The notes under the pieces: model-generated
What the model saw: the letters and a program-made list of their open reading frames with translations, nothing else
What the model was told of the DNA's origin: nothing
The model's database searches: none
Part shown: positions 11,489 to 23,400 of the stretch, in pieces
How positions within the stretch are numbered: position 1 is the first letter of the stretch
Layout: the number at the start of each line of letters is the position of its first letter
Origin: Beroe forskalii
Taxonomy: Eukaryota > Ctenophora > Nuda > Beroida > Beroidae
Length of the DNA stretch: 64,000 nt
Reading direction: 5' to 3'
NCBI GenBank assembly: GCA_011033025.1
Contig: WFMF01000122.1
Location: 62,001 to 126,000, forward strand
Position numbers and translations under genes: made by a program

Positions 11489-11873
11489 TATGAGTGTCAG
11501 TTTGACAGTGACTTGCAGTTTCATCAATGACCATTGGCCCTGAATGACCTGACCCCGCCTAATGTATTTATCTAGAACCGGTGATGATGACCGTCTAGAC
11601 TCTAATGAATTAGAAAGATAGCTTAATTTAGTTGTCAACTTGCGATAGTTGTTTTTACTTTAACATATTTATTTGTTATGCTAAAACATGTAATGAACGA
11701 TGCCTTATTTAAAATTCTCTCTTTATTTGGTGTCTTCGATAATTGAATCATTATGAGGGCAATAAGTACTCTCCCACCCAGTCCCATATAATTATAATCG
11801 AGAGCCTTATTAATATCATCATCTAATCTATGATAATGGCGACACCTCAGTTAAAATGCGTCTCGGTCAACTA

Positions 11874-12443
11874 GGGTGTCTTGTGTCTCGACCTTTCATT
11901 TTTAAATTTCATATGTATGCGAGGTTCAAGGGAGGTGTCGCGACCTAGAGAATTAAGAGAATCATTTGAAATTTCCGATCGCGCGGCGCGATGTACGTAC
12001 GTGGATATAATAATAAATGACTATCAGTATCACGCATATACAAATTGGGGTTTTGTGGAAATTGCAGACACCGATCTCAGACATCAGAGGCGACCTTTCG
12101 AGGTGCGGTGTATTGTGTATACTTTAAGTTTTACACCGCGCGCTGTCAATGTCATTTTTGGTGCAAAATCCACAGACCACACGCCACCGCTTACGCGAGT
12201 GACGGCGCGGTGGCAGCTCTCCATTGCAGAGAGCTCTGCTGCTGTCAATGTCATGCGTTGTCGTACGATGTATGACCCGCTGACGCCAGCCGCGAAGCGG
12301 CTGGCGTCAGCGCGCGCGCTGATTCTCGAGAGGGTCTGTCAACGCCAGACAATGTCATGCGCAGCATGAGCAAAAAAGCACCCAAGCGCGGCGTAATATA
12401 CACCGGCACACCGCGCCTCAAAAGGTCAACTGTCAAGACACCT
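11874..12443. mobile_element. ~570-bp GC-rich MITE-like element
   Basis: The ends GGGTGTCTTG...GACCTTT (left) and AAAGGTCA...CAAGACACC (right) are inverted copies, flanked by TA on each side. The interior is GC- and CpG-rich (GCGCGGCG). It holds a 33-bp hairpin at 12279-12311 and a core shared in inverted orientation with 58000-58070. A 162-codon open frame inside it has no protein-like features and I read it as chance. Confidence 0.55.
12279..12311. repeat. Perfect hairpin in the MITE core
   Basis: GCTGACGCCAGCCGC and its exact reverse complement are separated by GAA, giving 15-bp arms and a 3-nt loop. The related copy at 58000-58070 lacks one arm. Confidence 0.75.
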
Positions 12444-12784
12444 TAATAATAATATCAGTACGGGTTATTAATATTAGGGATCGTTCACATATTACGTAAT
12501 CAATTTTTGGCCGATTTTACCCCCCCCCCCTCGTAATCAAGTTTACAGTAGTTGTATTTGTTACCATAACATGTAACGTGATCATTTGGAAACACCCCCT
12601 TCCCCCCTAGGTGATTAAAGTTTCGAAGAAATTAGGAGTTGTGATTTGATTTTGGACAAATTTAAAAACAATGATGACTGTTCAAAATAATAAATATTGG
12701 CATCAAATGCTAATCGAATATCAACATCTCAATATTAAACATCTCAACCATAACAATTGACTCGATCGTAGTGATGATAATACC

Positions 12785-12966
12785 CTGGTGTCTCGACCGT
12801 TTGAAGTGCGGCGTATTACGCCGCGCTTGGGTACTTTTTGCGGCGCGTGCTAGCGCGCAAATGTACTTTCTATGCAAAGCACATTTGCGCGCTATCAAGC
12901 CCCGCTTAAAGTTAAACTTAAAGTACCCAAGCGCGGCGTGATACGCCGCGCTTCAAAAGGTGCCGT
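12785..12966. mobile_element. ~180-bp multi-hairpin foldback element
   Basis: The outer arms, GAAGTGCGGCGTATTACGCC...GGGTACTTT and AAGTACCC...GGCGTATCACGCC read in reverse complement, pair over about 36 bp. An inner perfect 14-bp hairpin (TAGCGCGCAAATGT, 12851-12864 with 12881-12894) sits between them. Its AAGCGCGGCG ends match the right end of the element at 11874-12443, so the two belong to one family. Confidence 0.65.
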
Positions 12967-14370
12967 AAGTTAGGATTGGATATATTACAAACAATGATTT
13001 TAAATTCCAGGCTCAGATTAAACAAAGAAAGAAGCAAATGCAATGGGGAATTAAGTAGCTATTCACTCTTTAGATTTATAGGTATCGTAGCAGCAAGACT
13101 AAATAATTACAACAGATAATTTAGATTTGGGAGCAAAGGCACATCTATATTTTGAACTGTAATCGAGAAAAAATATATTCCCTGCAAGCAAATGAAGCGA
13201 GCAGTTAAATTAATAAGATCTATTTCAATCGTAATCATATCACAATTAGCTGTAAATTACATCTCTATTTTGTAACCTATTATAAACAATTAAAGACCTA
13301 ATCATGGACGTTGTATAAATTGACTTCGACTCAGAGCCACATGACTATGACATTCATTTCAAGTAATTCTACATAATCTAATCACAATCTCATGTCAACT
13401 AAGTGGAAAGATGAACAGCCGTCTTTGAAACTTGTTTAACTGTTTAAACTTTCCGGAAGCAAAATGATGCATCAATATCATATTGTACAGTATTGGTATG
13501 AATTTCCAACAAATAAAATGAATCAAACAGAATAATGTGATTTATTTTTCATTCATATATCTTTACCCAAAGTATATTAGATGGGCTGGTATTACTCATG
13601 TAACTGTATTTTATTTTTAAAAGTATCAGAAATCCTGGCGTAAAATTATGATCAATCAAATCTTGGGATTCGTGTTCCAATTATTGATAACTACAGCACC
13701 AGGATTACTGGGTGCTGCCTTATTAAGTTCTAAAATAACGCTTATGCGGGCAGATCGCTCGATTGGTGGATAAATCGATAAAAACCCGCAATTTTTGCTA
13801 AACTACCGATAGAATTTACATCAAAAATTGTCGCGCAAAGAATGAATTTGTGGGTCTTTAATCTTTATCAATTCCTCCATAAATCGAGTGATCATTAAAA
13901 ATATAGAACATATGCAAAAATAAGATTCTCTGACTGCAATACAAGAAAACGCTTGGATTATGATATTCTAGTTAACATAAAACATTTAGAGTTTTCGAAC
14001 TCTCAGTCAGTCAAGTTTTAAGTCCAGATAATGTCTGTTTTTCAGCTGATTCAAGCTCAATCATAAACGTAAACATGATGAGACAATTTGACTCATTTTT
14101 ATAAGAATTGTATCATAATAATTCGTACCAACGGTAATTAATATAACAGTGTAATGCAATTATAAAATTGTTTATGTTATAAACTGGTAACCATGAATTA
14201 ATCAAACATTGGCAAAACCACTGATAAAAGTGTTATGTTCGCGGAACAATCTCTCGGAGTTCTGTTAGGGATGGTATCGGACATATATTCGAATACATCG
14301 ATCATAAATATCGAGGACACCACAACGGAGACGTTGATGAAGGAGTAATTATATGATAGTTCACTGTGTT
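12967..14370. other. Intergenic / 3' UTR of the RIPOR-type gene
   Basis: AT-rich, no gene recognised. On the minus strand an AATAAA (plus 13541-13546) lies about 830 bp past the RIPOR stop and could end that transcript. Confidence 0.4.
13541..13546 (-). terminator. Possible poly(A) signal of the RIPOR-type gene
   Basis: AATAAA on the minus strand about 830 bp past the stop. Other AT-rich candidates exist nearby, so this is only one option. Confidence 0.25.
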
Positions 14371-14495
14371 TTATAAAGGAGAAGCGGTAGGGATCTTTAG
14401 GGTGAAGTGCAGTACGTCCTCTGATTTGAGTTCAGGGTCTAATTTGACTGAGAGGTAGGGGTGAACCCCTTCCTTCAATGGGTCTTCTTTCAAAC
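14371..14495 (-). CDS. RIPOR: RIPOR terminal exon p
   Basis: 125 nt: [20 protein letters not shown], then [20 protein letters not shown] and TAA at 14373-14371. The acceptor CCTTGCAG and phase fit exon o. Confidence 0.72.
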
Positions 14496-17400
14496 CTGCA
14501 AGGATTGATGTCATGTATCGACTAAACCAGGCTATTAAATGAACAAAATATTCAATAACACTATTTCAGGGTTGTAAAGCTGAGCTTAAGTGTCCACTGT
14601 AGTTCTCACTATAATATGAAAAATCTACTGCAATCAGCTGTAAACTGTGAGAATTACAGCAGTACTTACCCCATCTGTCGAGCGTCTTTACAGCAGTCTG
14701 CCGGATATGGTTAAGGTCTACGGCAGCAATGCGTTGCAGTAACTGCAGACTGTCCGTAACATTCAACATGTCTATAGCAACACAGGAACAGTGCCGTATG
14801 TAGGGAGATATGTCCTCCAGTCCCTTACACGACTCCTGGTGAGCCTAAAACGGGGAGGGTTGTTAAAGGAAAGATTGTGAAATGATGGGTGCCAGAAAAG
14901 GTCGGAGGGGGGGGGGGAGAAATCGCGTCGAAAAAGGGTAATATTGAATTGAGTTAAATCAATCGAAACATGGATTGACTAGATCAGTATCTAAAAACTG
15001 CTTGTAAGATGTTTAACTCCTGCAACTCACCAATTGTCGCATACTCTCTGAGTTCTTGACCTCTGTGAAAGTAGAACTGGTGAGAGCTACTGATTCTGAT
15101 CTGGTGCTGCCCAGCATGCACATCGCAATCCTGAACTTGGTGGCGCTGAATGGAAGATTCTGGAACCTGAAGAATAGTGTTATCAGCACTATGAAACCTA
15201 TTAAGCTATTACCATCTAGGGTATAACCCAGTATATCCAAGAAGGAATGAAGAGTATGATCCATGAACCATATGGAAAAGTGCAGATACTGGCAATAAAA
15301 ATAAAGTAGATTTAAACAAGGCCATCCCCTCACCTCTGGACGGCGTCCTCTCTGTCCCTCAGCAGATGAGCCTGCAGTCCATGTACAATACTGTACTCCT
15401 GAGCTAGCTGTCTGATGAACCTAGCCACTCCGTTAGCACTTCTTTCCTTGAAGTACCGTGTCACTTGACAGACAGTAGCCAAGTTAGCGTCATTGAACTT
15501 GGTGTTGGTGGAGTCCGTCATACACTGGACCATGTACTTGAACATGTCATCAGACACCCCCTGGGTCAGGTGACCGTACTGGGACGCCAGCTTGGTATAC
15601 AGCTTCTCGTACGTCACTGTGCAGTGTGTGTCCTCTGAGATAACGTTCCATAGCCCCCTCCACCTGTCTTCCAGAAGGAGAGGCTCCAGAGTGACAGCCA
15701 CCAGCTCCCCCCGCTCTCTGATGTACGTCCTCACACGGCTCAGCAGACCACTGTGCTCCTGTACCGCCGTCAGGGCGCTTTGTTGACGGGTTTTTAGGAG
15801 GTAGCTGCACTGCAGGTTGCTGCAGATATCCTGAAATAGGGCGGGTTTTTAGCAGGTAGCTGCAGGTATCCTGAAAACAAGTGAATTGGTGAAATGAGTG
15901 TTGCTAATAGGGGAACTGAGAAGGCTCAACAAGAACTGAAGAACTGGGAGACTGTGATGGAGGACTACTGAATAGGGCTTACATTCAAATAAATGCGCCA
16001 GGTACGATACAGAGTATAGCACAATTCATCAGACTAACTCACCTGAAGGTACTGGAGGTGAATGGACAGGAACTTATCAACTTGTTCACTCTTAGAAGTA
16101 AGTCTCGTCTTCTTGAGTGTCTGATCGTAGTTATTGAAGAGCGGACCCACGGGCACATTATACCTCTTGTATTTCTTCTGTCTTACGGAAGAGAAGATGG
16201 ATTTCTTGCGGGACCGCGGCCTCATGCTCTCGGATATCCACTTTGTGTCGCGGCTAATGGGCGAGCTGCATGGGGAATCACTCGTGTTCAGGGCCAATGA
16301 GCTGAGGAGAATATTGTGTTAGCCAATGAGAAGCAGGAAGGGATTATGTTAGCCAATGAGAAGCAGGAAGGGATTTTATTAGCCAATGAGCTTTCTGGCT
16401 TTCAGGAGAAATTTAGAGATAAGGTGTTAGGTAAGGAGCTGTTGCAAGACAAAAGGTGCGAACAAAAAGGGTAATGACATGAAAAATCATCCTCTCAACA
16501 TTCGACTGATGACCAAAATTATGAAATATCGACACCTGGAAATTTCTACCATCTGACACCTCCTGTTGCTCACCTGCTGCTGATGATATGAGGGAAGGCC
16601 CCACTGCTCGGACCCCCACTCCTCACATTATCAGTAGACCCGTAGTAGGGCCCCGTGTCCTGAGAGGAGGAGGCGGAGGACATGGTGCCAGTGAGTTGGG
16701 GAGTGGTACAGAGCGGGGCAGGAGTGGAGGGAGTGGTAGTCCTGGGCACAGGGTGCAGGTCAATGCGGAGTTGTCGCAGAACAGATAGCAGCTCCTTTAC
16801 TTCGATGAATTGCACTGCGGAGAAGGGTGTGATTGGTGATGAGAGATATGGAACAATCAGCGATACATGTTATCGTTATTATGTGCAAGCCAAATAAAGG
16901 TTGATTTATGGCTTAATTTTACTAGGACGAACGAAGGTTTATCAGAAAGGTCCTTGTAAGTGCGTTCGCATTGTGTAACTCACATTCGAAGTCCTCGTAG
17001 AGAATGATGGTATCCTGGAGTAAAGCAGCAAGTGGCATGTCAGGCTGCTCTGAGATACTCATCATGGACACTGCTGATGATAAGCCCTTGGATGCTGCAC
17101 CAAACTGAGGGAAAGAGGGGCGTGAGTAAGGGAAGGAAGGGGGACGATTCAGATCAAAAACAGTTCTGTGAAGACACAATCCATTTTACTTTTCATGTAA
17201 AGGAACTTACCGATGGGTCATTGAGCTGTTGTAACTGAGCTAGACTTGTGGCCCGGTGCTTGAGTCCTGCCCCAAAGGATCCCTGACACAGGCCCCCAAT
17301 AACTGTGTCCTGAAAGGGTAACTGCCCGAAAGGATCGAAGTTTATCTGCTGCCCCTTGACCACAGGGGTCCACGCCAGGGTGAAGTTCAGTCTGAGAGAC

Positions 17401-20400
17401 GTACAGGTTCCAAGAGCCACAATCACGTTCTGAAAAGGGGGATTGTGTTTTAAAATGCGGGGTGATGGGAATTAGCGTTCATTATTGTGTAGCTGTGTTA
17501 TAGTTTGAATTTCTTCGACCTTTGGAATCAAGACAAAGGATATCTATCCTTATTCCTTACCCTGGCATCTTTCAATTAATGTACCGATATAATCGATAAC
17601 AAATGGTCTCTGTAATTTACTATTGATGCTTTACAATACCTAGCAATGATCTAATGTTTGAGAGAAACTGTAAAAAAGCTATAAATCATTACGAACTCAT
17701 AGAAATGCAAATTTGACAGCTTTGCGTGAGAAACATTCCATCAAACAGCTTACATCACTAGACGGGCATCTTATTATCAAAACTCAAATGGCACGTTATT
17801 CATGGTCACACAAAAGAGTCTTCATGAATATAACATGCTATTTACTTCTTTAATGTGCCAGATGACATATATTTCACATCTCAAATAATAATAATAATAA
17901 TACGATATGATATCAGATATGTATGGAAGACCTACCAGAGGTTTTACAGACAGCAAGTTCATGATGCTGAATGTGACCTCGCCAACATTGACATTCCTCT
18001 CGTACTTTCTCTTATCCATCACCTGATGGTTTTAAAAATTACAGTTATAAATAAATACATTATCAGCAACTGATAAGGTTGTTATGAGCAGGGTTCTCAC
18101 GATAAGGGAAATCATCTCGTGAAAGCTTAAATACATTTATCACAGGCCATTAATTCTAGCAGACAGAAGCTGAAATTTGTTAATGGGCATTCGTGGGAAA
18201 AGTGTATCCAATTGCAATGAACCATTAAATTCTCATTTCTTTTTATTCTGTGGCAGGCAGAAAATAATTACCAAGTCTATTTTAAAACTTGTGCCTGGTA
18301 GGCAATGTTGTATGCTAATTTGAAATGGTAAATGTGCAATGAATATAAATCAAAATGTACCTTCACTGTTATTTGGTCGTGGTAGGTTATCTTCAGCGAT
18401 TTCTGAAACAATCAAATTTTAAGACTTCAATAAATAAATTCCATGATAAGATGGGTTAAAGAAAATTAAAATCTTTTCGACTTCTGTCCTTATTTGGAAC
18501 CGCAATCAAGAAAGGATGATTTGATCCAGCTCCGACCTTGCCCTGTATACAAATTGCAATACATCAAGTATCAAACAGGGCGGGTTTGCCCTATCCTAAC
18601 TCCATTTCCTAACATTGTGTGACGCATGTATTAATGCAGTCTGACAGTAAGTGTTATTGAATTAGACACAGTAAGTCTTTCTGACGATACATCACAATTT
18701 GCACTGCCTTTCATTAGAAAATCTGTACGCCAGTGAGCGTGCATGGTTCACCGATTTCCATTGGATCAATTGATGAAATTATCAAATAAAATTCGGTGGA
18801 TAAAGTCATCGAAAACGTTTAATTTGATTTAAAAACTTCATTTTATCTTCCAACCTTTATTTTTTGACGTACAATAATCGTCCTAAATTCTACAAATTCA
18901 GAAAAAGTACGGTCGTTGCGCGTAAATTCAAAGGAACGACACACCGCGCGCTACGCAAAAAACCGAAAATATGGCAATCATTCAGTAAATGTCCTAACAC
19001 AAAATTGTCATGAGAGGCACCCATCAGTATTGAGTCTTCCACAAAACAAACTGGGTGCATTTAGTTACAGGAAATTTATTACAATATTGAAGTTGAACCC
19101 CCTGTATATCATAATAAGGCCATGACAAAATGCTGGAACACCTTCACCATCCCACGGCAATGCGCATTGCAGAAATTATCCTCCACAGGGGGTCGGATAT
19201 TGGCTGCATCTTAAAACCACCATTATACCCCTCCCAAGCTTGTTTTGGCGACCGTATAAGTTTGGTTATACGGTCTCCATTGAATTACAAAGCAAAAAAG
19301 CTGAAAATGAAATTTGATTTTATAAAGGAGCACTCAAAAATCTACTAAAGCGTTGAATCCGGACGAGGGTCGTCAGACCCGAGTAGGAAGAAATACTGTT
19401 GTTTGGTCATAGAATAGTCGGTCCTAGCTGTTTCCGGTCGGGGTATAATCCGGTTCCATGATCTCAGCTGTGACCGTATACCTTCGATAATGAACTCGGC
19501 ACGCCTCGTCCATTATCCACCTTACACAGTCTCGGCTGTCGCCTCAACCATGTAAGTTGCGGTATACGGTCACCACTTCGACATGTAACCGCTTATTATT
19601 ACCCTCCCGTGGCTCAAACTCCAGTGTGATAATTATCGATATATCACTCCTTTATAGGACTACTGAACAGTGGCGGAATAATAGAGCAGAATATCGTTAA
19701 ATAAATTGTTGATTTTATGAAGGAGCACTCGATAATCTATAAAAACGTTGAATTCAGACGAGGGTCGTCAGACCCGAGTGGTAGGGAGTACTGTTTTGTC
19801 GGGTAATAATACAATTAACAAACTCATGGATCGTGTGATATCGAAAATTGTCAAACTCGGCTGACGCCTCGTGTGATAATTTTCGATATAACACTCCCAT
19901 TCGTTTGTTAATCGTACATTATTACCCTCCCGTGGCTCAAACTCCAGTGTGATAATTATCGATATATCACTCCTTTATAGAACTACTGTACAGTGGCGAA
20001 TAATAGAGCAGAATATCTTTGAATAAATTGTTGATTTTATGAAGGAGCACTCAAAATCTATAAAAACGTTGAATTCAGACGAGGGTCGTCAGACCCGAGT
20101 GTGAGGGAGTAATGTTTTGTCGGGTAATAATACAATTAACAAACTCATGGATCGTGTGATATCGAAAATTGTCAAACTCGGCTGACGCCTCGTGTGATAA
20201 TTTTCGATATCACACTCTCATTCGTTTGTTAATCGTACATTATTTCATCACCACTTCTCGGCACCACTGTATTTTACAATCCCCAGTGGTGGCACGGCAG
20301 TTAGTGTACAGTGGTGGGACCGGTAGTATAGCCGTGGGAAAAACACTTAATAAAATTGACATGTTAGTGGCCTTGACGAGGCTATCAGTGAATATAATGA

Positions 20401-23400
20401 TACTGAAATTAATGAAAATGCGTCAATTCGCATTTCTCAGGCGTCAATTAACCCACCTGGGTATCCTTCCATTTCTGGTTGAGGTTGGAGTCAATTTTAC
20501 ACTGCGTTTTGATCTTCTGTGTACCACACTTGAGTGTAACCTGAAAAACGAAGAGAATTAGAAACATGGGAGTTATCTAGTACAAAATAAGATACATGAA
20601 TAAGTTGTCCACACGCAATTCGCTTCTTGAATTTGTTTATCATTTGAACGACACGGCAGTAACATTTGCCAGATAATGCTCAATATCAAGTTTAAAACAA
20701 ATAAGGTCGATGTATCATGTAACCGAGTATTTTAAACAGACATAAGCCGACTACTGTGGTCTGTGTACATTCAAACAGATATGAACAGATGTTGATATAA
20801 ACTAATCTTTCAGCATGTGATGTAATTTAGACTAAAGATATGAGAGTTGATGTCTTTGTTCGTTAGTTTGAATGTTTGTTTGTTTGTATCAACGTTCGTT
20901 TGTTTGTATAATGCGAGTGAATGTTCGTACGGAATGTAAGTGTTAGTAGAATTGAGGTAAACAGGTGTTCATTGTGTGATTAGAAACACGTTGAATTGTG
21001 AAACAATTTGCCGAAATTCAGCATCAAATGCGGAATTATACACGACTTTACTTTAGAAAATAATAAGAATTGCAATTGCTGACGTAATGAAATTCAACCT
21101 TATCTACAATCCAAGGCAGAAATAAGAAACTGTTCCATCTCTAAATTTTGAATCAACCTTTTTACAATTTCGTCACAAAATTGTACAGGAATACTGAATA
21201 GGCCAGAGAACTCGCATGGAATATTCATTTCGGCTATTAAATTCATTTAGCATAGCATACATTCCAGGACAAACAGTAATCTAATAAAACTATATGGCAG
21301 TGTACAGTGTGTAATTGAATTGAACTACACACTTCATTGCCCTCCGTGTTTTGAATTCCATTCCTTCTCTGATAAACCACTTACACGGTACAGGACCAAT
21401 GATTTACAGATGTTAGCTTCTTCTGAGAGAACACTGCGTGAAACCGAAGATTTTCTGGAAATTTACCGGGAATGTACAGTAACCTTGCCTTAAAAACCAG
21501 TTAAACATTTACTGATTTAGGTACTTATGGAGGCTAAAAGTGCTATGTTTAAGCCCCATGTTTAATTTGAACGAAATTTAATAAATTGAACGAAATTAAA
21601 TAAAATCTTAGATTTCCTGAATTCCTGGCTTTGCTACGGAAAATACATACTGTGTGTACCATGTACTGTTATATGACTAACTTAAATGATCGCTGCCAAA
21701 ATTGATTAATAGTTTAATTTACAGTAAACCATTTTAGAAGGAGACATCCATTAGACGATATATAAATTAAACTTTCTAGTAAAATACAACAAAATATATA
21801 ATGTACTTGTACACTAGCGCAGTTATGGGATGGGGAAATGCGAATTAAAAGGCCTAATCATATAATTACATGTCTGGTGTTTGGTGTAACTCTGTTTACT
21901 ACGGCTGAAGTTGAGCTCGGTATGGCTTAATTTACACTAATTTCATGGCTCAGGATCTACGTAAGTGCAGAGTTAATGTTGTACATTATTTGAGGTAAAC
22001 AAGTAATTTAGGAACCAACCCACCAATTAATGTACTCAACATCATAATAATATGTATTGTGCTTTACTTATTTCGTGATGAAGAAACGAAGAGAATTTTA
22101 CTAAATTGTACAATATCTGGCAGTTGATAATATTTAAACACTCTGAAAAATAACAGTCAAACCCCCCCCCCTTCCCCTGCGGTTAAAATGTACATCGTTC
22201 ATTACATTCAGTGTTTATTGAGTGAGATGACCTTTAAATTGTTTGAACAGCGCGTGGGCATCGGCTAAAGGCAGTGAAGGAAGAAATGTACCCACAATTT
22301 GAGTACACATTCTTCTTCTTTCCTGAAGCGCGTCCTCTTTGTGAAAGCACTCAAAAGCGGAAGGTTACGAATAGTCTCAATCAATAGACATAAGATAGCA
22401 GGGCTGACGTCATCAATACATCACTGTGATCTATCATAATGACGATATTCTGATCAAACAATCATTTCTGTGGGTCTCATAGATTGAGTTGTAACAAAGA
22501 GACATTTCAGTTTAGAAGATTGTGCGTAGCCTCAATATACAATCATTATTATTAAGGTACATCTATTAGACAATGGCTAAATATAGCATCCTTGATCTTA
22601 ACTAGCTTACCGTTCATTATTATTATTTATTTAGCTATTAAACTTTACATACCGTCGATCTCAACAGCTCAGAAACATGGTCACTTATTAAAATGTTAAA
22701 ATAACACATCTAAAATGATTCCTGACCACCTCTTTGAATAGGAAGTCTAAAGTCTTCTCACTTCACCCTGTGCAACCACAATGTGATTACTATATTGAAG
22801 TGAGGTGGCAGTGTGAACTGTAGGTAATTGCATCAGAAAACCTTGAAGACAATAGGTCCTACACACAAACACACGCGCATACATACACCCATTCATACAA
22901 ACATACATACACACAGACACACAAACATACGTACAAACAAACATACACACAGACACACAAACATACGTACACATAGACACACAAACATACGTACACTCTG
23001 TTGAATATTGACAAGGTTTGTGGTCAATAACGGACATTGCGTTGCCTGCTAAGGAATAAGTAGCACAGCGTACACCTTGTATTATCACGATTCGAATGTG
23101 CTAATAATCATGCTGTGGTACTATTGTAATACCACCCTTTATACGAGGAATACCATGATAGCAGTCTAAACTGGAGTCAAACATTCTATGGTACCATTCC
23201 AAAACCAGTATATAATATTTGAGATATTCTAAAGTTCTAATACCAGTCTATACTGGAGTCTAAACATACCATGGTACCATTCTCATACCAGTGTACACTG
23301 GAGTCTAAATCATTAGAAACCTCCGAGGGTGGTCTAAAACACAAGGTGTGTGTTACTTGTGTGTGTGAGGATGTGGGTCACTTGTCAGTGGTCAATGTGT

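Noticed and set aside
11881-12369. 162-codon open frame
   Set aside because: Lies entirely within the GC-rich MITE-like element. Similarity with the 58-kb copy is at DNA level, with a non-conserved frame after the hairpin indel.
22747-23088. Minus-strand Cys/Val-rich 113-codon frame
   Set aside because: Translation of the ACATAC-type microsatellite.
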